Source of the DNA: Phorcus lineatus
Taxonomy: Eukaryota > Mollusca > Gastropoda > Trochida > Trochidae
Assembly (NCBI GenBank): GCA_921293015.1
Contig: OV121086.1
Location: 38,811,194-38,875,193 of the forward strand
Reading direction: 5' to 3'
DNA length: 64,000 nucleotides
The position numbers and the translations under genes were made by a program. Numbering within the stretch: position 1 is the first letter of the stretch; each line of letters opens with the position of its first letter. Of the stretch, positions 49,467-61,699 are shown one piece after another. The notes beneath the pieces were generated by a model that made no database searches, had not been told where the DNA came from, and saw only the letters and a program-made list of their open reading frames with translations.

Positions 49467-51546
49467 GTAGGTTTTCATTTCATTATCATTCCGGTATATT
49501 ATGCAGGTGGTGTAGTCGTTGGCTGTGTCAATCTGTCGGTCCGTCCATCTGTGATCACATCGTTTCCAGAGAAGAAATCAAACTCTGTAAGGCCTTACTA
49601 AACATTTACTAAACATCATATGGGTTGTGAACTTTCTAGATTTTTCTACTTGGTAGATTTTATTGGAAAGTTAAGTTAAGAATTTATTTTATGGAGCAGA
49701 ACTCGAAAACCGTTAGTCCTAGCTCAACGAAACATGATATGTTGACTAGTCACCATATGTATTTCTGCCTTTTGTGATTTTCAACTTTCGGGTTCGATGG
49801 AAATGCATCCTAGAAATTATTTTCTGGATATGAACTCAAAAAGCTTAAGGACTATGTTAATGAAAATATGAAAATTGAATAATTATCATATATAGCTTTG
49901 CCATTTTTGGGTTTTAAACTATCTAGAAGTTTCTAATGGAGACATGTTTCTCGAAAACTATTACATGTACATTGCTTAAATTTGGGTTGTGATTAGACCT
50001 GATTTCGAATTAATAGGTTTTCGGGAGTTTTGTCCCTTTGAATGTAAGATTGAACTTGAAATCACAGTCTTATATATGCTTCGTTTGGTACAAGGTATTT
50101 GTTATTTTTACACACTGTTATATTTATGGCTAGTTCTGAAGATCATATTCATCGAGTTTGTGGTGCAATGTGAGCCATGCTCAAAATATACTGATCACTG
50201 ACGTGGTGTTGAAATCTCGAAAAGGGATTTACTATCGGAGGAGCAAAAATGGCAGACCGTTTCTGTTTCAATTTTGCCTCTTTAAGCAATATTTTATCCT
50301 TTGCTCTGAGTTCAGAGATTAAGGTCAATTCGAAAGCTGCACACATTATTACATTTTCAACAGTCAAAATGTAATCCTTTTTTGCGCTCAGTTGACTTTA
50401 GTTTATTAAAACCCTAAACCGACGTCGGCCGTTTAAACTTGTTCATTATTGATTGCAGGTCAAATGTAAAGAATAATAATTTTTCTATGGCATCGATAAA
50501 GAGCTAAAATGAGTGCCTTTTGTCCTAATATGCCTTTTAAAAAGCCAATTTGAGTGGGCAAATGCGGACTACAGTGCCTATTACAAAAGAGTTGTTATTA
50601 GTTTTAGATATAATGCAAATATGTCATGTCACATTCTTGTTTAAATTAGACCTATTCAACCATCATTTGCCAAAAGGTACGATTTTATTACTCGATGAAC
50701 AATAACATCTTCCATACCTAAAAATAATATTTGTATTAGTACAAGAACCCACTTGGCAGGGATTTATGCAACAACACGGTTTGAAAAATGAACTCAACTT
50801 GATTTTCCCGATTATCTTATAGAATATCATTTCGAAATACCATTTATTTTTTAAAAAAACGTAAAATACAATTTAACAGGTAAACAAATTTTGAATCTAA
50901 ATCTGTTGACCGAAAATTCGCAAAAAAAATTGATTTATTGATATTTAATTGCAGAAATAAGAAAATTTACATTTTCAAATTTTGCCTCTATTTGGTAATG
51001 CCAACATTTTTTGTGGCATATAATATATCTGCCCCCCTGGACAAGTAGTGTAGATATGATTCTTTTACAAATTGATCAAAACTCGAATTCAAAATTGTCA
51101 AAAAATGAAGGTTTTACAGGAACGCTTACACAGTGAAACAAACCTTTGTTCAGCAGCTGTACAATCTCCCCCGCATGGATTTAAGTTGCACCAGGTTCTA
51201 TCACTGGCTAATCTAAGTCTTGCTGCCAACCAGTTAAAATTCGTGTTTGAGGGCAGCGCCCTCTTCGGTGAAAGTTGCAATCCTTGTATGATTTCACATT
51301 TGACTATCGTGATTCGTCGCAGCAGCCTTGGTGACAAGCACAGATGATTATGGGAAATGTAACAAGGCCTATCTTAGCAAGTTATTGGGACTGCCGTAAG
51401 AATAGACCATGCGTTGGAAGATGCAGATGTACGTGTAACCATTTTTTTAATATTATCTACAGTTGATTTATATTTTACGCCAGTATTCAACGTATTTTAC
51501 TACAATGAAAGTTAAGTTCTCAATATACCTTTTTGTCGTTTTCCAG
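49467..51546. other. Intron 17: dispersed-repeat-like sequence, no gene
   Basis: The stretch 49,500-49,990 has the CGGTCCGTCCATCTGTGATC style followed by CTCGAAAACCGTTAGTCC, which I associate with repeats of bivalve genomes (recollection). The ORF at 51,072-51,347 has higher G+C but no recognised motif. The remainder is AT-rich and featureless. Confidence 0.4.
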
Positions 51547-53004
51547 CATCGCACATGGAGAGAGTTTCAGTTTTGAACTCAAAGAATGGCCTCAAAATAC
51601 AGACCGAAACGGTGAAGATCTCCCAGTGTCATATCAACAATACAGAAATGGCAGGACTAACTCTAGAGGGAAATGGAATAAGAATCGACTTAAAAGGAAC
51701 TGTTGTTGAGCATGGCCAATCAGATGGTATTGTTTTGCAAACAAATACCCGTGTTGAAATACGAAATGGTACAACGCAACACAATAGCGGATCTGGGATG
51801 AGGCTGAACAAACCTCTGTATCATGTAATAATAGAAGGCATAAACTTTATTAATAATTCGAAAAATGGATTAGATGTAAATTCGCCAAACTTTAACCATT
51901 TTATGAAAATATATGTAAGAAATAATGTGATCGCAAACCATAGTCAAGACTTTGGCTTGAAGCTCATTGCTTATTATGATGGATGGGATGTGAATGTGTT
52001 TGTTGAAAAGAATGAGTTTTTCAATAATTCAGGTGGCTCTATTTCTATGCAACTTTCAAGTTACTATTGGAATTATGAAAAGAAACGAAATATGTTTATT
52101 CGATCAAATCGTTTCCATTCAAGCGGTCCAATATCCATTACGATACCAAATTACGTTTCAGTATACTTTGAGGACAATATAGCTACGAACTGCACGGGAG
52201 GAGATAGTTGTTTCTTTGATTTAACAATGTCGAGTAACAGCAATGGTCCAATTCAGAATGTCAGCATTGCCACCAATACAATCGAAAAAACACATGGCAA
52301 GTGCGTCTTTAGGCTCACCTCAGGAGACGATATATCCAATGCAACATTCAATTACAACCAAATCTTGGCCTCATCTACACAAGACGCAGCAATCGTCCTT
52401 GACAGCAAACAGTTTAGCTTTTTCTATAACCTGTTCGATAACCCAAAAGCTGACTACGAATTGAAGGTTGTCAAAGCAAGTACAGACGAAGTGAAAGCAG
52501 ACAGGAACTGGTGGGGCACGACCGACGCAAACACAGCAGGTGCTCGAATTCTTCATAGAAGTCAAGACCAGAGGCTCATGCTAGTGAACTACATGCCTAT
52601 ACTCACTGATCAGAGCTTTGACTGTTCTGGAGTCAGCAACTGCACCGGTAGAGGGGAGTGCGTGCGTCCCAATGGCTGCAGATGTATTTCTGGATGGACT
52701 GGAGCTTCGTGTACAGAGTTTGATTGTTCGAGAGTGAGCAACTGTAATGGGAATGGGCAGTGTGTTGGTCAAAACCAGTGTGAGTGCAGTTCTGGTTGGG
52801 AGGGTGAATCCTGCGTCTTTGCAACGTGTCACGACGTAGGAGATTGCAATGGACGTCAAAGAGGCTTCTGTGTATTGCCAAACCAGTGTGCATGCTTCTC
52901 TCAATATTCAGGGTCTGACTGCACTCGTTGTGCTTCACTCAGGTGGGGACCTAGTTGTCTCCCCTGTCCACGATGTCAGCAGGGGACCTGCAACACAACT
53001 AACG
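51547..53004 (+). CDS. Giant gene exon 18: parallel beta-helix 4 and EGF-like modules
   Basis: A 1,458-nt exon. The first ~350 codons are helix rungs (VSVLNSKNGLKI, ISQCHINNTEMAGLTL, IEGINFINNSKNGLDV, VEKNEFFNNSGGSI) closing with DRNWWGTTD and LVNYMPI. Then come EGF-like modules: CSGVSNCTGRGECVRPNGCR, CSRVSNCNGNGQCVGQNQCE, CHDVGDCNGRQRGFCVLPNQ, and a more laminin-like CASLRWGPSCLPCPRC. Having the helix and EGFs in one exon marks the end of the repeated helix part. Donor AACG/GTAGGA, phase 1. Confidence 0.93.
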
Positions 53005-53737
53005 GTAGGACTTATGATGAACATCATCGAACAGTATTGATTCTTGTACTCAGACCAAAACGTTAAGCGCAAGTTATTTTAATTAAACATTTTTTCTGAC
53101 CAAGAAGTTGAAAAAGCTCCTGTATATAATTGATGCATACTGATTATAGATTCATTGCTACAGACAATTATCATTAAGGGTCTTGCTTGTCAAGTATGTG
53201 ATAGTGTAAATTAAGAAACCAACTTTTAAGCTGACAAAAGTAGGGTTTGATGACTTGAACACATTGTCAAATTTATGTTTGACTGAAGCATGTCAAACCC
53301 AGAAACCAGAGAGAATATGGTTCAGCGATGATAATTAGGGATGTGGCATCTACAGTCGTAAACAGTTGTTGATTGTTTCGGGTAAACTAATCGCCTCGAA
53401 ATACCGAAACAGTATCCATCATCTTGTGGTATTTCAACATTTTGAATTTTTGATAGTCATCGTCTTCTGACAAGATCAGTCAAAATGGGTGATAATGTCA
53501 GATCAAATTGAACGGGAATTGTAACACGGTTCCTATGGCGAGACGTCATTACCGGTCTACCATGGCCCTTTCTGTGGGAAACTCTGTGATGTCGCATACG
53601 TGGTTGTCAACAAAATCAAAACTGAACTTGCAATAACAAATAGTAAACTGCCATTGTTATCTTTAACTTATCATCTCGTAACAAACGGCCCTAAATGTCA
53701 AAACGGTGTACATTAAGTTGAATTTTATTGTTGGCAG

Positions 53738-54066
53738 GTCAATGTGAGTGTGCATCAGACAATTGGACGGGCGAGTTGTGTAACAGATGCAGTGATACCT
53801 TCTACGGACCCAACTGTATGCCATACATAAACATCCTCAACGTTATTCCAAGCTCTGGGCCTGATACCGGGGCTACAACTGTACATGTTTGGGGACACAA
53901 CTTCCCTGCGACACCCAACAACATGTTTTACTGCAGGTTCGATAGAACAGTGGTAAATGCAACACGTATATCGAAGGAACACATTGTGTGTGAATCACCG
54001 CATCATCACAAGGGTGTCATCAATGTTGAGATATCTGCTGATGGTACAGAGTTCACTCGAAATCAG
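53738..54066 (+). CDS. Giant gene exon 19: EGF-like end and IPT/TIG domain
   Basis: QCECASDNWTGELCNRC closes the EGF series. Then INILNVIPSSGPDTGATTVH, VWGHNFP, YCRFDRTVVNATRISKEHIV, CESP is a complete IPT/TIG immunoglobulin-like domain (P-x-x-G-P-x-x-G-x-T-x-V-x-x-x-G-x-x-F...C-x-F...C-x-S-P). Phase 0 at the 3' end. Confidence 0.93.
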
Positions 54067-54196
54067 GTAAGCGTTCTTGTTGACAAAGCTTAACAAAACA
54101 TTAAAGTGTCAAAAGGGGGCGCGTGATACTGTGTTCGCAGAGAGTAAGAAACTTCCTTTGAGGCTCTCATGTACTAATGATCTATTGTATTTCCAG

Positions 54197-54415
54197 ACAA
54201 AATTCACTTACTACGCAGTTTGTCCCCCTGGGTCGTGCGGAAAGGCTGAGGACCCGCCACATGGCTACTGTCTCTACGGAGGATGTGTCTGCACTCTTCC
54301 CTGGTCTGGGGCTAATTGCAGCGTCGAACTCAAGGCTCCGGTTATCTCCCCTGAAACATTCATCCATACTATAGCAGAGGGCAACGAATTTAGGCTTGAA
54401 TTCACGTTGACACAG
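54197..54415 (+). CDS. Giant gene exon 20: EGF-like module and linker
   Basis: CPPGSCGKAEDPPHGYCLYG, CVCTLPWSGANC is one EGF-like module; the rest (VISPETFIHTIAEGNEFRLE) leads into a cadherin-like fold. 73 codons, phase 0 both sides. Confidence 0.9.
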
Positions 54416-54754
54416 GTTGGTTTACTGAAATGAATTATTATCTCTAACGATGGTATTCAATTTGGTAGATTAGTTAACAATGCGATGGAAAGATTAATTT
54501 GTAAATTAATGTAAAATCAGTTAGTAATTTCTTAAATTACGTTTTTCCTATGGGCATTCCTCCAAACTCAGATGAACATTTTGTTCATGAAGCTATTCAG
54601 CTTGTTTTGTAGGTTGAAATGTTCCAATGAAGTGATCATTTACATTGGTGTTATATATTTAACCTTTTTTCTGTCAGGTTCTATAAGGGATTGATACAAC
54701 ACAGCTGTTATTCCCGTACATGTGATTTTCAAGTTTATTTTGCCTATATTCCAG

Positions 54755-55065
54755 GGCAGTGCTCCAATCACCTGGAACCTGTACGGGGCACCTGTTGGAA
54801 TGGAGCTTATTGGCAGGAGTGGAGAGATCTACTGGGAGAGAACAGTGGCAAGTAGAACTCCTTACACCATCAGAGTGAGAGCTTCCAACATCATTGGTCG
54901 GTCTGAGGTTCACATGGTTCTCACAGTTCCTCTGTCCTACAATGTAACTATAGACGAGATCAGTCCGAACGGCTCTTTACCTTCTCCCAGAACTGTCAGG
55001 ATATCTGGACATGTCAACTTCTTTAACCAGGCAGCGTCCCCTTTGATAGCATTTGTCGACGTGAA
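54755..55065 (+). CDS. Giant gene exon 21: cadherin-like/He_PIG-type domain
   Basis: GSAPITWNLYGAPVGMELIG, RSGEIYWERT, PYTIRVRASNIIG: the pattern of a W-x-L, P-x-G-M, G-x-I-x-W, then Y-x-I-x-V-x-A-x-N-x-x-G matches cadherin-like (dystroglycan/He_PIG) Ig folds. A second beta domain begins at VTIDEISPNGSLPSPRTV. Ends in phase 2. Confidence 0.82.
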
Positions 55066-55435
55066 GTAGGTGGAATTAAAATATTCGCTGAATGCAATAC
55101 ATGTAGATACACAATGCACAGGGATTTTTAAGATTTAAAAATTCCTTATAAAAATGATTTATTACGCGAAAGGTCGTGATTGTAAACATATTGCATACTC
55201 CTTCAATGCTACAAATTTTCCAAAATGATAAAGGAATAAACATAAACATTCCCCACATAATAATGAAAGGTCACTGATTTTCAAAATTATGAACTTGCTT
55301 TCCAGATAATCTTGATTTTTTTTTATCTAAGTGACTATTCTATTTATTTTAAAGGCCTGACATGAAAACATATTTAATATTCGTGTATGCCTGTTCAGTT
55401 TCAAGTCAATGCATTTATGTGTTTCTCATTTACAG

Positions 55436-55553
55436 AATACGTAATAAAGGGAAAATTTCATCAAAAATTACAGTTGAAACTTCACCGAACACTCAAAACC
55501 GAGTAGAAGCTGTTTACTTTTACAAAGCTGGCGACAGTGGGTTGTTTGAAGTG
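55436..55553 (+). CDS. Giant gene exon 22: beta domain, unassigned
   Basis: IRNKGKISSKITVETSPNTQ then VEAVYFYKAGDSGLFEV. Phase 2 entry, phase 0 exit. No family recognised; the composition suits an extracellular beta domain. Confidence 0.78.
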
Positions 55554-55826
55554 GTAAACGTTCAAGTTTTCCTGTTCCAAAGACCGAAAAAAATGACACA
55601 TTTTCGTCAAATATTCTAATAGATGAGCATATTATAAAGTCTTTAAAAATATGAATTCATTTAACATTGCACTTTTTAAAAAAGGATGAAAATGAACAAA
55701 ATGCTGCCCTGAAAAATACCATCATGGTGAATCTCATTCAATAGGTATTGTATGTCGAAGCATGTCTCCATATCAACCATCAATAAAATTATGATATGTT
55801 TTATACTTCTTCTTCGTTATATAAAG

Positions 55827-56009
55827 GACGGTAGACATCCATCAGACAGCGGCTTCACGGCTCAGAAGTCCTGGTCAGTTCTGGGTATGAAATGTGATCC
55901 CGGTTTCGTCAGCAGACAGGCGTACCTGGACACAGACCTTGTGGAGATGAGGGCCGTGGCTGTGCTCAGGAATGATGGCATCGAAGTTATCAGGGATATC
56001 GGGGCCATT
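55827..56009 (+). CDS. Giant gene exon 23: unassigned extracellular segment
   Basis: DGRHPSDSGFTAQKSWSVLG, MKCDPGFVSRQAYLDT, MRAVAVLRNDGIEVIRDIGA. The acceptor (TATATAAAG) is poor in pyrimidines but phase and coding quality fit. 61 codons. Confidence 0.78.
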
Positions 56010-56324
56010 GTAAATATTAGATTCTTAACCATTATCTTCTTCCATCGATTATAAACTTTTAGGAACAGATTTTGTTGCAGCAATGATGCATTGTTGAATT
56101 TACTACAATTCGAATGGATTATATATGGAAAATCTAGTACATTTCATTGTTGAAGTAACTGTTTTCTATTATTGATTGGTGGGGTGTATCATTGATGCAA
56201 AACTATAACCGCTATCGCTAGAATCGATTAAAATATATTGAAACGAAACAGTCCATATTGACAATAAGGATAAATCTTAAAACATAAAATGCACGATTAT
56301 ACGTTATATCAACTTTACTCTAAG

Positions 56325-56621
56325 GTTGAAGGAATCGGAGGACCCCTCTACTCTGTAGTTGTGAGAGTCAACAGCAGGAGATCAGATCAACAAAGACCTC
56401 TTTTACCAGCCCTGGAGCCAGACTCTGAGGTTGAGTTCGACCTCATTTTAAACGCTTCCCGACCTCTGAGAGGCCGGATTGGTCTCATCTTCAACACAGC
56501 GCAAGGGACCGTTGCCAGGATGAGAGTCGGACTACAGCTCAACGTCAGGAGACCCGTGTTGATACTTTCAACAAATTTGATAACTGACAGTATTTCTAAA
56601 GCTGCTCAGAAAACGTTCCAG
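56325..56621 (+). CDS. Giant gene exon 24: Ig-like beta domain
   Basis: VEGIGGPLYSVVVRVNSRRS, EPDSEVEFDLILNASRPLRG, IGLIFNTAQGTVARMRVGLQ. Alternating hydrophobic strands suggest an Ig-like fold with N-glycosylation. 99 codons, phase 0. Confidence 0.82.
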
Positions 56622-56763
56622 GTACATGTAACTTGAAAGTAAAAACATGTCTATGTGCTGTATTGAATTGTTTTAGATACTTATTTCTATAAATGGCATC
56701 ATACGAAGTTAATTCCTAATGATGTGTTCGTTATACAATAACCTGAGATATTGTTTTCTGTAG

Positions 56764-57178
56764 GTAAACATCACCAACGAAGGCGAGGTTCGCGCCACCG
56801 CTTTGAAAGTAACTCTTCCTCACACTGAGTCCAGATTGAGTGTCACCTCCTTTTCAAACTCCAACACACAATCTTCAGAGAATGGCCTTGACCTTCATCC
56901 AGGGGGTTCTGCGGTGTTGGTGTTGACAGTAACGACTGGCTCCTCCGATGATCTTGGGGAGTTCAGTGGCTCCATAGCTTTGAACTCAGACTTTGCCTCA
57001 GCGTCAATCAGATACAGGTTTTATGTCACCTCTCTAACCAAGCTGAACGTTACCGTGCGAGTTGAGGATGAGTTTACATACTTTGCCTCTGACAAACCTC
57101 TTGTAGCTGGAGCTGTTGTTACCCTTAGGAATCCAAGAAGAGGATATCTGGAACAAAGGATCACCACAAACAGTACAG
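56764..57178 (+). CDS. Giant gene exon 25: CARDB/NEW3-like domain
   Basis: VNITNEGEVRATALKVTLPH at the start and HPGGSAVLVLTVTTGSSDDL further on follow the pattern of CARDB/NEW3-like Ig folds (V-x-N-x-G-x-x-x-A-x-x-V). The end, VAGAVVTLRNPRRGYLEQRI, starts a carboxypeptidase-regulatory-like domain that continues in exon 26. Confidence 0.82.
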
Positions 57179-57506
57179 GTGATTTAATGAATTATATAAA
57201 TGGTTTATTCATTTGGTAGTGAAATTATTTACTTGCATATTTTTTCGAGTGTCACTTTTGATTGTTTCTGCATTCATGGGCGTGTGTTGCTGTAGTTAGT
57301 AATAATGATAAGATCTAATGCTTATTTATGAATTACTGTTTGTTTTCAGGGTTTTATTAGATGAAAAGATAATGGAGAAAAAGTACAGACAAATCTTACT
57401 CATTTAGGGAAGTAACAAAGTTCTTACCAATATATTTTGGAGAATGTGTTATTTCACAAATTCACATAAGAAATGTTGGCATTAGTTCATACTATTCTTA
57501 TTTCAG

Positions 57507-57724
57507 ATTTTGTGAACTTCGAGGATGTAACAGAGGACCAATACACGTTGAGTGCGACTGCCCCTGGCCACGCGTCCTACTCTCGAATCATTATAGCCAA
57601 ACCATCAGACTCAAGCTACAGCATCTTTCTTCAGAGGGTGGCGGTCACTTATACCTGGACGGTTGAGCCAACAACATTTGAGGACAAATACGTCGTCACT
57701 CTGGAATCGACGTTTGAGACTCAA
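57507..57724 (+). CDS. Giant gene exon 26: carboxypeptidase-regulatory-like domain end
   Basis: FVNFEDVTEDQYTLSATAPG, HASYSRIIIAKP: the F-x-D-V-x-x-x-x-Y-x-L-x-x-x-A-x-G-H pattern is that of CarboxypepD_reg-like repeats. Then VTYTWTVEPTTFEDKYVVTL. Phase 0 exit. Confidence 0.82.
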
Positions 57725-57900
57725 GTGAGTCTATTTTTTAATTCATTATTAATTCATCCCAAGACCACATATTTAGATTTAAGTTCATTATGAATATATT
57801 ATTAAATTAGATATTCTGTCGACATTTAATCGTCTCCACAGTCGTTCATTTTATAGATTTAAAAAGGTGCACTTCAATGATTGTTGTTATATATCTTCAG

Positions 57901-58068
57901 GTACCAATGCCTGTAGTCACCGTAGAACCTGCAAACATCAATTTGATTCCCTACGAAGAAGGAAAGAAAGATGTCATCAACTTCAACATCACCAATCATG
58001 GTCTGATTCGTGCAGATAACGTCAGACTTGTTCTACCAACAAACCAACCTATGCTTGTGTTCACACAG
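57901..58068 (+). CDS. Giant gene exon 27: Ig-like domain
   Basis: VPMPVVTVEPANINLIPYEE, DVINFNITNHGLIRADNVRL, VLPTNQPMLVF: another NEW3/CARDB-like strand pattern (N-x-T-N-x-G-x-x-x-A-x-x-V). 56 codons, phase 0. Confidence 0.82.
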
Positions 58069-58358
58069 GTAATTATATAATGTCATATTTCTAATATCAT
58101 TTCACGTAAATTGGAAAATCTTAATTGAAATAAGATCAATTCTCTCAGTTTCATTTTACTTTGATGATTGTAAGAAAACGGTTTAATGATGAGGACTTTG
58201 TTCACGACCTTCTCAATCAAATGTAAAAATATGTGAAATGATTAAATCAGGAACGTTTGGTTGTAATAATGAAGCTACCAATCATCGCATGAGAATGGAC
58301 ACATGAATATACATATTGACTGTTTTTACGTTTTTTAGTGTGTATTTCTTGGTTCCAG

Positions 58359-58584
58359 ACGGTTGATCCAATAGGAGATGTGCCCGCCAACACTAGCATC
58401 ATTGTTGCGGTGAATGTTACTATGAAAAGCCGTGTGAAAAGGAATTCGGCCCAGTCAGCATGTGGTCTAAATATGCTTTACGACTATTTCTGTGGTGTGA
58501 TAAGGACTGGTGGACAATATATCACCCTGTCCAGACAGTACCCGGGTCGACCTCCACGTCCTTGTTGGCTCATTGGTGTAGCAG
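58359..58584 (+). CDS. Giant gene exon 28: unassigned Cys-containing segment
   Basis: VDPIGDVPANTSIIVAVNVT ends the Ig-like part. Next RVKRNSAQSACGLNMLYDYF, CGVIRTGGQYITLSRQYPGR, CWLIGVAG. RVKRN looks like a possible furin-type cleavage site (inference). Phase 1 exit at GCAG/GTACGA. Confidence 0.8.
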
Positions 58585-58644
58585 GTACGAAATGAATATG
58601 ACTTTTGACAACTTGTCATATCTCATGATAACTCATGAACCGCT

Positions 58645-59312
58645 CAATCTCATTCAAATACAATCTAACATTGCTGCACTACGTTAAGCAGATTATAGAT
58701 CTCACTAGGCTCCCTTACTCAAGCCGTCAGGTTAAGCTTTTCTTCAGTTTGACCTCTACATCTCCTTGGCTTGCAGCAGATACCATCAATCAATCACAAT
58801 GCGTGTCTCTTGATAGCCTTTACAGAGCTTACATGTAATTCCTCAAGTAGAAGTTGAAACCCTTAAAAATTTTCGATTTTACACAGAACAAGTTAACGTT
58901 ATTTACATATGTCCGTTAACTCGCTTCAACCCAGCAGATTTAATTATAACTTTTCAGTCTTTGACGAAACAAAGGTCAATCTCATTAGCATATGTACGTC
59001 GCAAATGACTAATATATAATTATCAAGAAATAATATTAATATTAGTGTTTGTACATGTTTTGGTTGTTTTTGTTTCACTGCATGTTTATGGTTATTTTGT
59101 TTCACGACATTAAAAATTATTCAATGATTACTACAAACTAAAAGACGAAACGTTTATTCAACGTAACTGTTTCAGGAATAAGCATTTGGGTTGATACGGT
59201 CTACTAAATGGATAACGTTGTGGAAGGCAGATTTTGCTTTGCGAAAGATAACTCCATAGATTCGATTTGACTTGTTTGTACAACAAACCGAGCTAGGGTA
59301 AATTGAATGTAC
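58645..59312. mobile_element. Truncated copy of the foldback element, with ~300-bp insert
   Basis: It starts CAATCTCATTCAAAT and matches 20,268-20,625 in order, ending at GGTAAATTGAATGTACA. The right inverted arm is missing. About 310 bp at roughly 58,800-59,110 interrupts it compared with the first copy. It lies in intron 28, 60 bp after exon 28. Confidence 0.75.
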
Positions 59313-60015
59313 ACAAAAGCCTGCTGGAGGACCCCTGATACGCGTTTAAAAAATCTCATACCCTCATACCCTCGATCCATCATGGCTCTACATTACATCG
59401 TGTTAAAACGTGTTTTTGCTGTGAGTTTGACAAATGAAAGATCTGATATAACAAATCTATTCCACTGCTGCTCTTTAACGTTTCAGTGGAAGTATAAAGT
59501 TCGTACGTTTTCTTACTTCGATATTCGTTTTTTTTATTTAACTTCCTGTAGTTAAGATTTATGATGTTTTCCAGTATGACCGTCTCAATGTGTAATGACT
59601 TAATGAACAGGCAAGTATTTTGGAAAAGTAAGAAGTTGTGGAAAATATTCCTTGATACACTTTCGTGAGGTTTGTATTAATCCTGACGAATTTATCGCAC
59701 ATTTTAGACCTAAAATTTCCGGTTTTACGGTAACACCGACTTTCTGCGTTCAATTTTGTATCGTCACATGGTGGTGCATGTACATCTTGGTGATATTTTA
59801 TGTTGTTAATAAAAAATTATTTTCACTTACCCCTTTCTGTTCTTAAACTTTAATGGTAGGATTCTGTTATAACCAATTAATTCTATACGTAGGTTGTTGA
59901 ATGTTGGATAAGAACTAAGGGGTACGTAACAAAATTCACATTGCTAATTGGGTGGTTGACAATATGTATATCGTTTTCATCAATGAATTTGTTTAGACCT
60001 TATTGATATGCATTT

Positions 60016-60119
60016 AAGGATTGTTTTACATTTTTTGTGCCTCTATCGATGTATAACAGCAACAAAAAATTTGTTGCTGTTATACATCGATAGACGGTCA
60101 TACTGGAAAACAATCCTTA
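60016..60119. repeat. Perfect 51-nt hairpin with outer inverted arms
   Basis: 60,043-60,093 is a perfect hairpin: CTATCGATGTATAACAGC and six further bases, a 3-nt loop, and the exact complement. Outer arms AAGGATTGTTTT (60,016) and AAAACAATCCTT (60,107) extend it. It is probably a small foldback MITE. Confidence 0.85.
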
Positions 60120-60485
60120 TAATTACAAAATCGAACGTTACGGTAAGATTATGAATCTTTTTATACAAATAATCTAAAGGAAACAAGGGACCGGCCATTT
60201 AACGGTGGCGTAGTAATACCAGCTTGAGTGAATCCAGGTCATTCCGTGCAACAGCTTTATCCTTACGCCTCACATTCCAATCCAACAAAACATAAACACA
60301 ATAAAAACCAATTCAACATCTTAAATAGATTTTATTTGCAAGATGTTGTATAATTAACAACTTGTGTGGGCAAAATAGTGTAGAGAACAATTTATCTTGA
60401 CCAAATTCATTTTCAAACACGAAACTACTTTGTGACGTCATGGGAACCTGGCGGAAGTGCATAGATACGTTAAACGTCGAAGGGT

Positions 60486-61699
60486 TTAAGCGTGGTTCAT
60501 GTAGATTGAAAACTGACAGTTTTCAAAAGAGGAATTATTGAGGATACCCCGAGAGGACAAGAGAGATTTTGGAGCATTGATGTTTACTGCAGTGTTTGAT
60601 GCAGGGACAGCAGTCGACTGCAGTGGCAAAGTGTTACTGTCAGGGTTTGGGAATGTGGCGGCAGGTACGCGTTTTTGAATGTCGGGGACATGACACGAAG
60701 GGACTAGCGACAGCGCGTCGGAGGGATTCTTATCAGCAAGAATATCGCTCATTGCGCGTTTTTGAACGGAACTACAGTCTCTACTGTAGCTACGAACAGA
60801 GGCCTCGTTGCGATGGCCGGACATCAACATTATGTGTCGGAGTTCAACCCCAGCTTGACTTAGCATGTGAATAGCAGTTGCTCTAAGACAATGGGCTGTG
60901 TACATGTTACTACACTTTGCAAGTTTGGAAATTCGCTGCATGAATTCGGAGAACATGCGCTTGCTAATAGGCTTTGTGCTGTACCAAACGTTGTCCGAGA
61001 TATCTTTCTTGGACCTGCAAAATAAACTAGCTGCCCCTGGATCACAGTGTGCCAAGAATTGTTTTAATGTTCTAACTGGACAGGTCGGCCCCCCCGTTGC
61101 ATACATACGTTTTTCAGATTGGATATTCGTTTCCGACAACCCCCCCTGGATATTTTTCTGCTGGGTTTCGTGTTTAAGGATTACATATTCCCTACCAGTA
61201 TCATCCTTACTGAAATCAAAGGAATTTGTCATAAGCTGATGATGAAATTCTAACCCTCTACTAACAAAATGGACAGCAAGGTTGAACCAGTTACTTAGCA
61301 TGAGGATTTCTGAGTCTGATTCGTCATTGAGGTAAGATTTAATTTTTTCTAGATCGCCCCCTTGAATGATTTTTTTGTGCTGGGTCGGGCGTGATTGGCC
61401 TGATTTTGCCATTAGTTTTAGTTTGGCATTAAGCAAAAGGTTAGCCTTGTCGAAAGCCTTATCCCTGACAATGTCGACATCACGTCGACAGTCTTTAATT
61501 TTTCTGTTTAGTGCAGCCCTTATGTTTTTTAGGGAGTTTTTGTGGTATTCTGAGGCGAGGGCTCCTGGGAGGCTTTTCTTTCTCGCCTCTGTCTGCATCG
61601 GCGTCGCACTTGCATAAAATTCCCTGAGATAGTCCGCGATGACACCCGGGGAGGCCACAGAAAAGTCGATCTTTGGTTTACCACTTTCTATACACCAAG
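60486..61699 (-). CDS. Crypton-type gene exon 4: recombinase domain
   Basis: Starts AWCIESGKPKIDFSVASPGV and runs to the stop at 60,486-60,488. It includes a CPVRTLKQFLAHCDPGAASL block before the catalytic HxxR. The last ~90 residues are Ser/Pro-rich and probably unstructured. Reverse-strand AATAAA-like strings lie at about 60,326-60,333. Confidence 0.9.
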
